The notes under the pieces are model-generated. The model was not told where the DNA came from and ran no database searches. It saw only the letters and a list, made by a program, of their open reading frames with translations. A stretch of 64,000 nucleotides of DNA from Capsulimonas corticalis (GTDB lineage Bacteria; Armatimonadota; Armatimonadia; Armatimonadales; Capsulimonadaceae). This document shows positions 51,002-59,689 of the stretch, in pieces. Each line of letters starts with the position of its first letter. Within the stretch, counting starts at the first letter, position 1. The stretch lies in assembly GCF_003574315.2 (NCBI RefSeq), contig NZ_AP025739.1:2666001-2730000 (forward strand), in the 5' to 3' direction. Both the position numbers and the translations under genes were made by a program.

Positions 51002-52444
51002 TTACCCCAGCGCCCCCGGGAACCGGTCCGCTGTCTGGATCACGAATTCCCCAAAGAGCGAGTTGGCCCAGGCGAACCAGGGGCGCGTGTAGCGGCTCGG
51101 GTCGTCTTTGTGGAACGACTCGTGCATGAATCCCGTTTCCGCGTGCGTTGCCTTGAGGGTTTTCAAGCACATCGCGACCTCGGACTCCGATGTGCTGGTC
51201 AGGCCGTACATCATCAGGCCGATCGGCCAGATTAAGTCCGGGCCGGTGTGTGGGCCGCCGACGCCCGTGTATTTTCCTTCGAAGAACCAGGGGTTGTCCT
51301 TGCTCCAGACGAGGCGACGGGTCGCCTGGTAGGTCTTGTCGGACGTTTTACAGGCGCCCAGATACGGAAGCGAGAGCAGGCTGGGGGTGTTGGTGGCTTC
51401 GTCCGTCAGAATCGAGTGGCCGAGGCCGTCCATCTCGTAGGCGTAGACCTTGCCGCGCGTTGGGTGTTTCTGTGTGGCGTGCTTGCGCAGGGCGTGCTCG
51501 ATTTCGTTCGCCAGATCGTTTGCCTGGGCTGCCTTTTGGGGATTATGACGGACTTTGTCCAGCATCGTCGCCATCTGGCGCAGGGACACCATGGCGAAGA
51601 AGTTGGATGGGATCAGGAATTGGTAGGTCGTCGGGTCGTCCGACGGCCGGAAGCGGGAGCAGATCAGGCCGTTTGGTTTGATCGGAGAACCGTAGGCCGA
51701 GTCGGGGATCGGGTCCTGCGGGCCGGGCTTAGCGCCGTCCCGCTGGAAGTAGTAGCCGCCGCGCCCGTCTTTGCGCTGCTGATCCCGGAAGGTCGCCACG
51801 ACGCTGTCCATGGCCTGCTCCCACTGGGCGTCGAACGGCGCTGTGTCGCCGGTCGCGGTCCAGTATCCGTAGGCCAGTCGGATGGGATAGCAGAGGGAAT
51901 CGATCTCCCACTTGTGCTCGTGGACGCCGGGCTTCATGATCGTGTAATCGCTCAGCCACTCGCTTTTTTCATTGGGATCTTGCAGAAAAGCGTTCGCATA
52001 AGGATCGAGCAGGATGCACTGCGATTGGCGGAGGATCACACCTTGCAGCAGGCGCAGCAGCTTGAGGTCGGTTTTGGCGAGCGGCAGATACGGCCAGACT
52101 TCGGCGGAAGAGTCGCGCAGCCACATCGCGTTGATATCGCCCGTGATGACGAACGTGTCGGGATTGCCGCCGGCATCCTGGAAGTTGACGGCGGTGTCCA
52201 GGGTGTTCGGATAGCAGTTCTCGAACATCCACGCCAGCTCGGGATCCGCGATCCGGCCGCGCATCTCACCGATCTTCTGCTCGACGGCCTCGGATTGAAA
52301 CCGGCGGTCTCCGAGCGGGGGACGTTTGGAGGCGAACTGCGGCGCGCGGACGGCGTCCGCCCCAAACAGCGGCAGCTCGCGGCCGGCGGCGATCAGCGCC
52401 GCCGCCCCGAGGCCGGCTTTGAGAAAATGTCGTCGTGTCTGCAA
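51002..52444 (-). CDS. GH125 exo-alpha-1,6-mannosidase with Tat signal
   Basis: The 480-residue protein starts with a twin-arginine signal (TRRHFLKAG, then a hydrophobic AALIAAG stretch). The (alpha/alpha)6-barrel GH125 domain follows, with WMFENCYPNTLDTAV, TGDINAMWLRDSSAEVWPYL, HEHKWEIDSLCYPIRLAYGYW and NPWFFEGKYTGVGGPHTGPD. Characterised members are inverting alpha-1,6-mannosidases acting on N-glycan cores and mannan backbones. The start is TTG with GGAG upstream. It starts 34 bases after the GH92 stop, so GH92 and GH125 form one transcript. Confidence 0.92.
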   Translation of the reverse strand: MQTRRHFLKAGLGAAALIAAGRELPLFGADAVRAPQFASKRPPLGDRRFQSEAVEQKIGEMRGRIADPELAWMFENCYPNTLDTAVNFQDAGGNPDTFVITGDINAMWLRDSSAEVWPYLPLAKTDLKLLRLLQGVILRQSQCILLDPYANAFLQDPNEKSEWLSDYTIMKPGVHEHKWEIDSLCYPIRLAYGYWTATGDTAPFDAQWEQAMDSVVATFRDQQRKDGRGGYYFQRDGAKPGPQDPIPDSAYGSPIKPNGLICSRFRPSDDPTTYQFLIPSNFFAMVSLRQMATMLDKVRHNPQKAAQANDLANEIEHALRKHATQKHPTRGKVYAYEMDGLGHSILTDEATNTPSLLSLPYLGACKTSDKTYQATRRLVWSKDNPWFFEGKYTGVGGPHTGPDLIWPIGLMMYGLTSTSESEVAMCLKTLKATHAETGFMHESFHKDDPSRYTRPWFAWANSLFGEFVIQTADRFPGALG

Positions 52445-52478
52445 GTACGTTCACTCCATCATTCGGTTGGAATTGGAG

Positions 52479-54764
52479 CTACGGCGCCGGAGCGAGCGGT
52501 CCTTCGGACGGCGGCGCATCTTCCGGCGCGGCGCCCCAGTCTTTGTTCGGGCGATTTCCCATCACCAGCACCAGCGCGCCGCCCTTGGCGATGTCGCTGT
52601 GGCGGAACCATGGCTTGTTCCAGTCTACCCCATTGAGCTTCGCCGATTGAATATACTTGTTGTCGCGGGAGCAATGGATCGCCTCCACGACGAATGTTTT
52701 CCCATCGCCCAGGTCCATCACGCTGCGTGTGAATATCGGGCTGCCAATGTTGTAGACCGGCATGCCCGCCGTGACGGGGTAAAAGCCCAGGGATGAGAAC
52801 GCGGCGAAGGCGGAGAGACCGCCGCCGTCCTCGTCGCCGGGGACGCCCTGCAGGTCGTTTCGAAACCACATGTCCAGGAGTGAGCGGACTCGCTTTTGCG
52901 TCTTCCAGGGCGCGCCGGCGTAGTTGTAAAAATAGGGAATGGGCATGCTCGGCTCGTTCCCCATGGAGAACTGGCCGACATTGCCCGTGCCGTCCGGGAA
53001 GCTGGCGTAGACAGTGTACCGGTTGTCGCCGAGATCCTCCCGAAAGAGCTGATCCAGGTTTTCGACAAACTTGGCGCGCCCGCCCATCAGATCCACCACG
53101 TCGGCGATGTTGTGCGTGACGCCCCAGCGGTATGTCCAGCCGTTGTTTTCGTCGTAGTAATCGCGTCCGCCCAGTCCGCCCGAAAACTTATAATCGAGCG
53201 GTTCGATGAACGCGCCCGATTCGTCCTTCGGATGGAAGAAGCCCGTCGCGGGATTGAACAGATTGCGGTAGTTGTAGGAGCGCTTTTCGAAGAACGCGTA
53301 GTCGTCCTTCTTGCCCAGCGCTTTCGCCATCTGCGCCAGGCACCAGTCGGTGTAGCTCGCCGCGAGGGTGATCGCGACCGACTGCCGGCGCTCGCCGCGA
53401 TTCACGACGGGGATGGTCTCTGGCTCGCCGGGTTTGAGCGCGGGGTAATACCCGTGGACCTGATAGAACGCGTCGATGCTATTGGCGGGGCCAAGCACCC
53501 ATGGCAGGGCGGTCGACTCCAGCACGGTCTTCTTCGCATGCGCGTAGGCCGCCGCGAGATCGAACCCGCGCAGGCCCTTGTTATAAGCGTCCCAGATAAT
53601 GGCGGCGCTATAAAGACCGTTCATGCAGTGCCCGTCGCCGCTCAGCTCGGGAAAGGTCGGCAGCCAGCCTTCGGGCGACTGCTCGGCCATGCGGATGTAC
53701 GAGGCGATCTTCTGCGATTCTTGTTTGGGATTGATCAATACGCCGAGCGGATGGTCCGCGCGATGGGTGTCCCAGCTCCAGTCGTCGTTGTAGAAATCGA
53801 CGCCGTTGTCGTCGTGGACCTTGCCGTCGAACCCGCTATAGTACTTGCCGTCTTCAGAGACGTCCACCATCCGCTCGTACGTCCGATAGAGCGCCGTGTA
53901 GAAAACGGTCTTTTCGTTCTCGGAGCCGCCGGTTACCTGGATCTTGCCCAGCGCGTCATTCCAAGCCTTGTGGCCGGCGGCGGCGGTTTTGTCCAGATCA
54001 AAGTCCGGGGTTTCGCTCTCCAGGTTCTTCTTCGCCTGATCGACGCTGATGTACGAGACGCCGTACCGAACGGCGGCGCGCGCCTGGGAGCTTCCGAACG
54101 ACAGCACCAGCGCCGCGTCGCGTCCCGCCGCCGAAGCCGCTCCAAAGCGCGTGGTCCCATTGTCCAGCACCCCGATCTTCTCCGGCGCGGCGCTCGCCAC
54201 CAGATACAGATAGACCGACGCATGGCCGTAGCGCTGGAAGCCCGTCACCACATTCCCGTCCGCCTTCAGCTCGCCGTCGCCGCTGCTCAGCACCAGATAT
54301 CGCAGCCCTGGCTTGCCGAACGCGAACGTATAGATGGCCGACCGTCGCGCCGGCGCAAAGGCCACATCGATATCCTGCTCGTCCAAAGACACCGAGTATC
54401 GATACGGCAGCGTCTTCTCCAGATCGTAGGTATACGGAATGACTGGAGACAAGCGCGTCCGCGCGTCCAAGACCGGGCTGATATGAAACACTTGCCCGCC
54501 ACGATGCGCGGGCAGCAGAAGCGGCAATCCATCGATCTGGTCGGAGATATAACTCGGGCGCTCCGGATGGATCCGCATCATTGCGTTCGGCAGGGACACC
54601 GTCGGGAACGTCGGGACCAGCAGCTGGCTCATGTTGCCGATGTTCGGATTTACATACGAAACCGGATCGCTGGCGGCGGCGTGAAGAGTTCCCGCCGGCA
54701 GCAGCAGACCAAATGCTAGGGCCTGGCGCAGCGGCGTATGCAGAAGTGAACGTGATTTTCTCAT
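52479..54764 (-). CDS. Secreted GH92 alpha-mannosidase
   Basis: The 761-residue protein has a signal peptide (about 10-31, ending LHAAA) and the GH92 N-terminal beta-sandwich (YVNPNIGNMSQLLVPTFPTVSLPN). The (alpha/alpha)6 catalytic domain has WSWDTHRADHPL, GWLPTFPELSGDGHCMNG, SMGNEPSMPIPY and GVPGDEDGGGLSA (about 640-650). GH92 enzymes are Ca-dependent inverting exo-alpha-mannosidases, mostly alpha-1,2 or alpha-1,3. Typical members read GNEPSHHIPY; this one has Met-Pro after NEPS, so specificity may differ. It precedes GH125 in the same unit. Confidence 0.92.
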   Translation of the reverse strand: MRKSRSLLHTPLRQALAFGLLLPAGTLHAAASDPVSYVNPNIGNMSQLLVPTFPTVSLPNAMMRIHPERPSYISDQIDGLPLLLPAHRGGQVFHISPVLDARTRLSPVIPYTYDLEKTLPYRYSVSLDEQDIDVAFAPARRSAIYTFAFGKPGLRYLVLSSGDGELKADGNVVTGFQRYGHASVYLYLVASAAPEKIGVLDNGTTRFGAASAAGRDAALVLSFGSSQARAAVRYGVSYISVDQAKKNLESETPDFDLDKTAAAGHKAWNDALGKIQVTGGSENEKTVFYTALYRTYERMVDVSEDGKYYSGFDGKVHDDNGVDFYNDDWSWDTHRADHPLGVLINPKQESQKIASYIRMAEQSPEGWLPTFPELSGDGHCMNGLYSAAIIWDAYNKGLRGFDLAAAYAHAKKTVLESTALPWVLGPANSIDAFYQVHGYYPALKPGEPETIPVVNRGERRQSVAITLAASYTDWCLAQMAKALGKKDDYAFFEKRSYNYRNLFNPATGFFHPKDESGAFIEPLDYKFSGGLGGRDYYDENNGWTYRWGVTHNIADVVDLMGGRAKFVENLDQLFREDLGDNRYTVYASFPDGTGNVGQFSMGNEPSMPIPYFYNYAGAPWKTQKRVRSLLDMWFRNDLQGVPGDEDGGGLSAFAAFSSLGFYPVTAGMPVYNIGSPIFTRSVMDLGDGKTFVVEAIHCSRDNKYIQSAKLNGVDWNKPWFRHSDIAKGGALVLVMGNRPNKDWGAAPEDAPPSEGPLAPAP

Positions 54765-54783
54765 AGTGAAGGGGTTTCTGTCC

Positions 54784-55029
54784 TCAAGCCGCGTATTCCG
54801 CTGTTTCTGGATACTGCTCGGTCGCTTTCCAATGTTTTACTACCGCCCACAATCCACATCGGGCGAATCTTTCATCCAGATCTCGTTCAGGAGGCGCGGC
54901 AATGACAATTTCTCGGGTCGCTTTATTGATCTTGAAGGTTCCCTCGCCGCTTTTCCAGGCGCTATCCGCGTAAGCGTACTCCACGGAAAGATCATCTTCG
55001 GCAAGTTTTCGGACGACAACATGGTACAT
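54784..55029 (-). CDS. Small protein of unknown function upstream of GH92
   Basis: The frame encodes about 81 residues from the internal ATG (MYHVVVRKLAEDDLSVEY), or 89 from a TTG eight codons earlier; neither has a clear Shine-Dalgarno. It has no signal peptide or membrane segment and is rich in charged residues. The stop lies 19 bases before the GH92 start on the same strand. No family was recognised. Confidence 0.5.
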   Translation of the reverse strand: MYHVVVRKLAEDDLSVEYAYADSAWKSGEGTFKINKATREIVIAAPPERDLDERFARCGLWAVVKHWKATEQYPETAEYAA

Positions 55030-55145
55030 CGCTGTTTTCTGATGCGTGGTCAATGGCGGGGCAGGCGCAGTTATGGCTGTGTTTCCGAACGTGATTTATC
55101 GTTAACTCTTCGCGTCATTTTTCTATGATACTCCCAATATGGTCA

Positions 55146-56069
55146 TTACTGCCACTCGCCGGGCTGAAGAGTCACAATTTCTCCCGATCGCTCGGCGGCG
55201 GTTTTCTTTTTTGGGGGCTTGTGGCCAGAGTTCGCCATGATGAAATCGACAGCCAGCGTGGGGTTTGAGAGGCCATGCGGGTGGTGGGCGCAGCCATGTT
55301 TGACGACCGTGAAGAATGCGCCGCCGAGTTTGAGATATCGGCCGCGGGCGATCAGCGTGTTGTCGTCCGGGATGCAGTCGGTATCGGCGTCGCCGTAGAC
55401 ATGGATGATCGGGATGTGCGCCTTGGCGATCGGCGTCAAGATGTCGATGGGGTTGCCTTTGAAGGCGAGGGCTTCGGCTTCCGTGTTGAAATGGTAGTCA
55501 CGCATTAGCTCCGCCCAGTCGCCGGGACTGCCCGGGCCTTTGTTTTTTCCGCCTGGCCAGTTTTTGAAGTCGCACACGGCGGCGTCGCCGTAGATGCATC
55601 CGACCTTATCGGTATTGACGGCGGCCCAGCGATAGATATACAGTCCGCCCCGGCTCAGCCCTTCCAGCGCGGGATATTGGGAGAGACCATAGGTCTCGGT
55701 GAGAAGCTTATAGAACGGATCCCAGTGCGCCATGGCGTCGGGAGCGCCGAAGGTGTTCCCCACTTCGATGTACGCCAGATGGAAGCCCTTGTCCAGCAGC
55801 GCGAGATCGACGCTTGGGAAGGCGTCCCAAAACATCGCGCGCCAGATCCAGGGCTTACCCGGCGCCGCCGTCTTCGGCTCAACCACCACGGCTTCGCAGC
55901 CATCCACGGTCAAATGATGGCAAATGTAGCCATGGTAATCTGTCGGCTGTCCCGGCCACACGGCGGTCGCCGCCGTCGTTTGCGCATCCGCCGCCCTCGC
56001 GGGCGCCGTGGAAATCATGGGCAGCACGGCCAGAGCTCCGGTCAGAAAAAGGAGGTTCAATTTCGTCAT
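55146..56069 (-). CDS. Secreted alpha/beta hydrolase (esterase-like)
   Basis: The 307-residue protein has a signal peptide (about 1-26, APARA) and an alpha/beta-hydrolase domain. The nucleophile elbow is GLSRGG, the acidic residue is likely in YGDADTDCIPDD and the catalytic His in KHGCAHHPHGL. This pattern fits carbohydrate or acyl esterases and prolyl-oligopeptidase-like hydrolases. AAGGA precedes the ATG. Adjacent to GH92 and GH125, it could remove acyl groups from the same glycan; that is inference. Confidence 0.82.
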   Translation of the reverse strand: MTKLNLLFLTGALAVLPMISTAPARAADAQTTAATAVWPGQPTDYHGYICHHLTVDGCEAVVVEPKTAAPGKPWIWRAMFWDAFPSVDLALLDKGFHLAYIEVGNTFGAPDAMAHWDPFYKLLTETYGLSQYPALEGLSRGGLYIYRWAAVNTDKVGCIYGDAAVCDFKNWPGGKNKGPGSPGDWAELMRDYHFNTEAEALAFKGNPIDILTPIAKAHIPIIHVYGDADTDCIPDDNTLIARGRYLKLGGAFFTVVKHGCAHHPHGLSNPTLAVDFIMANSGHKPPKKKTAAERSGEIVTLQPGEWQ

Positions 56070-56181
56070 TAGGGATCGTCCTTGTGTGAAATTTCGCTAT
56101 CGGCAGTTTCCGGGAAAGGTGACTAGATCACGATTACGCTTTCCGGACCGCCGCTTTCATTATAGCTGAAATCCTTGTGGT

Positions 56182-56667
56182 TTACCCTAGTACGATGCGC
56201 CTTTTCTTTATAAGACCTTTTAGATCTATGGCAATCATGACGAGAAAAAAGAGCGCGAACGCCAGGAATATGCCCCCCGATATCCAGAACTCCGTCATCT
56301 GCTGGGCATGATATGCGCGCGCAAGGCCTCTTCCGCCCTGCTCCAACGTTATGCCGAGAAGGAAGATCAACCGATAGAGGCCCTCACGAGATAACGCGGA
56401 TGCCTGGCGTAAACGCCACGCGCTGGCGCGCCAGCCTGCGGTCATGGCAATAACGAGGGCGATGCTCGAAGTATGATGAAGCGCTCGCTCCACAGAAGAT
56501 GCGCCTTGCGGATGTAGGATCTCCTGTATCTCAAAAATACAGGAGATGAGGATGATGAGCGGCAAAACCCTGGCTGCAACGCGCAGCCATTTCTCCGACT
56601 TTTGCTTTTCTTGTTCTATCCGCGTGTCATACGCATCATCACTGGCGAATCGGGGTGGAGTTGTCAT
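56182..56667 (-). CDS. Small membrane protein, tandem cluster member 3
   Basis: The 161-residue protein has a polar N-terminus (FASDDAYDTRIEQEKQKSEKW) followed by four hydrophobic stretches and a basic end (KGLIKKRRIVLG). The DD-Y-RI-Q motif is shared with the neighbour at 56700-57266, so the two are paralogs. GAGGAG lies just before the chosen ATG. The function is unknown; it is the last gene of a probable four-gene unit. Confidence 0.7.
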   Translation of the reverse strand: MTTPPRFASDDAYDTRIEQEKQKSEKWLRVAARVLPLIILISCIFEIQEILHPQGASSVERALHHTSSIALVIAMTAGWRASAWRLRQASALSREGLYRLIFLLGITLEQGGRGLARAYHAQQMTEFWISGGIFLAFALFFLVMIAIDLKGLIKKRRIVLG

Positions 56668-56699
56668 GGTGTCTCCTCGCAATCAATTGTGATGGATCT

Positions 56700-57266
56700 T
56701 TATTCTCGCGTATCCATATCAGCATCCGATATGACAAACCCACGTTTTTCCTGCCGCGCTCGTTCAGTCATATGGATTTGCAGCAAGATCCCCAATTTTC
56801 TCAGGATCATTGCAAAGAGAGCGAGAAGGATTGCCGCAGCGAAGACGTCTGCCGCGAGAAACGCAGGTGTCTGCGGAGTCTGATGCATGTTCGCGATTAT
56901 TTTGCCGGCAGGATTGAGCAGGATACTCATGAGGCCAGAAATCAGCGCCATTGGTTCCAATGATCCGTCCGATTTCTTTTTCTGTAGCCGATCTACGGCG
57001 TCCATCCAAGACACGAGTATATAGAGGGTTGGAGCAAAGATCAGCGCCTGAAGCAAAAAATTCTCGATCGGTGAGCCAGAATGTGGCTGCATCACGTGCG
57101 GCGCACTGACTACACAGGAAATCAGGGTAAGGAATGGGTAGATTTTAGTGAAAAGCCGCAGTTGATTGAGCTTCTTAAGCTCCTTTTGTGCGATCCGGGC
57201 CTCATACAAATCATCGCAAGAGAATTGCGGCGTCGATGGTGTGATATTGCGATCCGGTGTATTCAT
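56700..57266 (-). CDS. Small membrane protein, tandem cluster member 2
   Basis: The 188-residue protein begins with a polar segment containing FSCDDLYEARIAQKELKKLNQ, paralogous to the 56182-56667 protein. It has four predicted membrane helices (about 43-58, 68-88, 108-125 and 135-160) and a charged tail (ERARQEKRGF). It starts 3 bases after the preceding gene's stop. No family was recognised. Confidence 0.7.
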   Translation of the reverse strand: MNTPDRNITPSTPQFSCDDLYEARIAQKELKKLNQLRLFTKIYPFLTLISCVVSAPHVMQPHSGSPIENFLLQALIFAPTLYILVSWMDAVDRLQKKKSDGSLEPMALISGLMSILLNPAGKIIANMHQTPQTPAFLAADVFAAAILLALFAMILRKLGILLQIHMTERARQEKRGFVISDADMDTRE

Positions 57267-57269
57267 GAT

Positions 57270-57701
57270 CTATTCACGGATGACCTCCACCACTTGAACG
57301 CGTCCACGCCGGCCAAGCGCGAAGAGGAGATCGCTGACTCCCCACCAGATGAGCACGAGGGATACGCTTCCAAGGACCACGAAATTCTCCATGAGTGTAT
57401 GACGGGCGTCATATTTTGCCCCATGTGGGTGGATCTGCACATACAACATCGCGGCGAACACAAGCATGCCGGCCAATATACTGGCGGAAGCGGAGGTTTT
57501 TGACCGAAACGTCGGCCGCTTCGATTGGCGGGCTCGGTAAGCATCGTTGGCGATTTTGAGATATACGATATCTCCCAGCACCGTGTAGAGCCAGGGGAAA
57601 TTTTGCTTCATTGGGGCGTCGAAACATGAGTGCAACAGCATCCATAACGCAACGAGCATAAGAAGCGGGAAGTGAAGCTTTTTGGAAAGTTCGTTGATCA
57701 T
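57270..57701 (-). CDS. Small membrane protein, tandem cluster member 1
   Basis: The 143-residue protein has four hydrophobic segments (about 11-25, 36-50, 72-90 and 106-130) with a central basic stretch (RARQSKRPTFRSKTS). Its size and helix spacing resemble the next two genes, though the N-terminal DD-Y-RI motif is absent. It follows the 5'-nucleotidase-C-like gene by 18 bases. Unknown function. Confidence 0.65.
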   Translation of the reverse strand: MINELSKKLHFPLLMLVALWMLLHSCFDAPMKQNFPWLYTVLGDIVYLKIANDAYRARQSKRPTFRSKTSASASILAGMLVFAAMLYVQIHPHGAKYDARHTLMENFVVLGSVSLVLIWWGVSDLLFALGRRGRVQVVEVIRE

Positions 57702-57719
57702 GGCGTGGCGTCCATCGGA

Positions 57720-58478
57720 TTACTTCAGCGGCGCGACGCGGCCTTCGACGGTGGCGGTGAGGGTGGCGCGGCCGGTGAGGTAGTCGGTCAGGGCTTTGGT
57801 GACGGAGATTTTTGTCTCGTCGTCGGCGTCCGATTTCTTCCACACTTTGAAGTAGCCGAGGCCGCCGCCGGCGAGTGTCCGGGTGGTGGCGACTTTATAG
57901 GTTTTGGCGGAGGAAATTTCGGAGCTGTCCGCGCCGGCGAGCTTGACGCGCTTGCCGACGGGCTGGGCGGGATCGTAGCGGACCTGGAGGCCGCTGACTT
58001 GAAGAAAGCCGGGGAAGGGCTGGGGGAGATGGGATACGGAGCGCTCGGCCGCCTGGAGGATCTGCGCGCCTGTCAAATCGAGCACGACGATTGTGTCGCT
58101 GGGGTCGTTGGTGTAGCGCAAGGCTTTGGCGAGCTCGGCGGGTTTGACGTCGCCGACCGGAATGGTCGTTTCCGAAATCTCGTCCGCTGGAAGAAAGGCG
58201 ATGTCGGCGTGGCTGGCCTGTCGGATGGCGTCGGCAACCAGATTTCCGAGGTTCGTTTCGTGTTCGGAGGCGCCCTCGCCGACGAGCGGCTGAGCGATAT
58301 GGACGGTGTCTTTTTCTTTCGCCGCGAGGTTCGATTCGCTGCGCGCCCCTTGCTTGGCGGCGTCTCCATGTGTTTCGTTCTTCGCCTGCGCCGAGCGGGC
58401 GGCCGCGGCGAACGCCGCCGTCAGCCCGAGGCCGACCAGGGACAGGATCACCGTCTTCCGAAATGGGTTATTCTTCAC
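57720..58478 (-). CDS. Exported stand-alone 5'-nucleotidase C-terminal domain protein
   Basis: The 252-residue protein starts with GTG (GGAGAG upstream) and a signal-anchor or signal peptide (about 8-32, SAQA). The remainder matches the C-terminal substrate-binding domain of UshA-type 5'-nucleotidases: ETNLGNLVADAIRQA, ADIAFLPADEI, GDVKPAELAKALRYTND, LDLTGAQILQAAERSV and VSGLQVRYDPAQP. The N-terminal metallophosphoesterase domain with the catalytic metal site is missing. It is therefore probably a nucleotide-binding or scaffold protein, or part of a two-protein enzyme. Confidence 0.85.
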   Translation of the reverse strand: MKNNPFRKTVILSLVGLGLTAAFAAAARSAQAKNETHGDAAKQGARSESNLAAKEKDTVHIAQPLVGEGASEHETNLGNLVADAIRQASHADIAFLPADEISETTIPVGDVKPAELAKALRYTNDPSDTIVVLDLTGAQILQAAERSVSHLPQPFPGFLQVSGLQVRYDPAQPVGKRVKLAGADSSEISSAKTYKVATTRTLAGGGLGYFKVWKKSDADDETKISVTKALTDYLTGRATLTATVEGRVAPLK

Positions 58479-58563
58479 GGTCTCTCCATGCCCATGCGAG
58501 CGGGAACTGCGGTCTCGGAAGGTGCCCCCCGCGCCCCCTGTGGGGGCCGGGGGAATCCTCTTC

Positions 58564-59685
58564 CTAATCTTCCTTTTGATTGCGCTGCGCGTGCTGCCAG
58601 CGCAAGTAGGCGTCGATGAAGTCGTCGAATTCGCCGTTCATGACGCGCAGGATATCGCCGGTTTCGTGGCCGGTGCGGACATCCTTGACGAGGGTATAGG
58701 GCTGGAAGACGTAGTTGCGGATCTGGGAGCCGAACTCGATGCCTCGGCGCTCGCCGCGCAGTTCGTCGATGCTGGCTTTGTTCTCTTGACGCGCCAGCTC
58801 CAATAGCTTGGCCTTGAGGACCTTGGTGGCGAAGGCTTCGTTCTGAGTCTGGCTGCGCTCGTTCTGGCAGCTAACGACGATGCCTGTCGGAAGGTGGGTC
58901 AGGCGGACCGCCGAACTGGTCTTGTTGACGTGCTGGCCGCCGGCGCCGGACGCTCGGTAGACATCGCGACGGATATCCTTGTCGGGAATATCGACTTCGC
59001 CGACTTCCTCGACTTCCGGGACGACGTCCACGGAGGCGAACGATGTTTGACGCTTGTTGTTGGCGTTGAAGGGGGACAATCGGACCAGTCGATGGACGCC
59101 GCGCTCGCCCTGCAAAAGGCCGTAGGCGCTTTTGCCTTCGATGCGCAGGGTGCTGCTCTTGATGCCGGCGACATCGCCTTCGACTTCATCGACGATCTCG
59201 ACTTTGTATCCGTTGCTCTCGGCCCAGCGCAGGTACATACGCAGCAGCATGGAGGCCCAATCGTTCGCCTCGTCGCCGCCCGCGCCCGCGTTGATTTCCA
59301 GCAGCGCCGGCGCGCCGTCGTGCGGACCCGAGAGCAGAGTGTCGATCTCCAGCTTGTCCAGCGTCTGCGTGACGGCGGCAAGCTCGGAGGTCGCCTCGGC
59401 CTCATAGGTTTCGGGATCGTCTTCGAGCTGCGCCAGCTCCAGCAGCGTGCCGACGTCTTCCAGACGCTTGCGTACGGCCTGCCAGGGCGCGATGCTTTCC
59501 TTGATCGCGTTGAGGCGCTGCATCTTTTCCTGGGCGGACGCAGGATCGTCCCAGAAGCCTTCTTCGGCGGTCATCGCCTCCAGCTCCGCCGCCTGCGCGC
59601 GCTTGCCTTCTAAATCCAGCGGTCCGCTCAGCTGATCCAGCCGCGCGCCGATCTGCTCGCTTATTTTGACGACGTCGTCGATCAA
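58564..59685 (-). CDS. prfB: Peptide chain release factor 2
   Basis: The 373-residue RF2 recognises UGA and UAA stop codons and triggers release at the ribosome. The tripeptide anticodon SPF is at 204-206 and the catalytic GGQ at 249-251 (SGAGGQHVNKTSSAVRLTH). The frame is continuous, with no in-frame UGA at the usual position, so the programmed +1 frameshift of many prfB genes is absent. The start is TTG with AAGGA upstream, which places the N-terminus where family alignment expects it. Confidence 0.96.
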   Translation of the reverse strand: MIDDVVKISEQIGARLDQLSGPLDLEGKRAQAAELEAMTAEEGFWDDPASAQEKMQRLNAIKESIAPWQAVRKRLEDVGTLLELAQLEDDPETYEAEATSELAAVTQTLDKLEIDTLLSGPHDGAPALLEINAGAGGDEANDWASMLLRMYLRWAESNGYKVEIVDEVEGDVAGIKSSTLRIEGKSAYGLLQGERGVHRLVRLSPFNANNKRQTSFASVDVVPEVEEVGEVDIPDKDIRRDVYRASGAGGQHVNKTSSAVRLTHLPTGIVVSCQNERSQTQNEAFATKVLKAKLLELARQENKASIDELRGERRGIEFGSQIRNYVFQPYTLVKDVRTGHETGDILRVMNGEFDDFIDAYLRWQHAQRNQKED

Positions 59686-59689
59686 TGGG

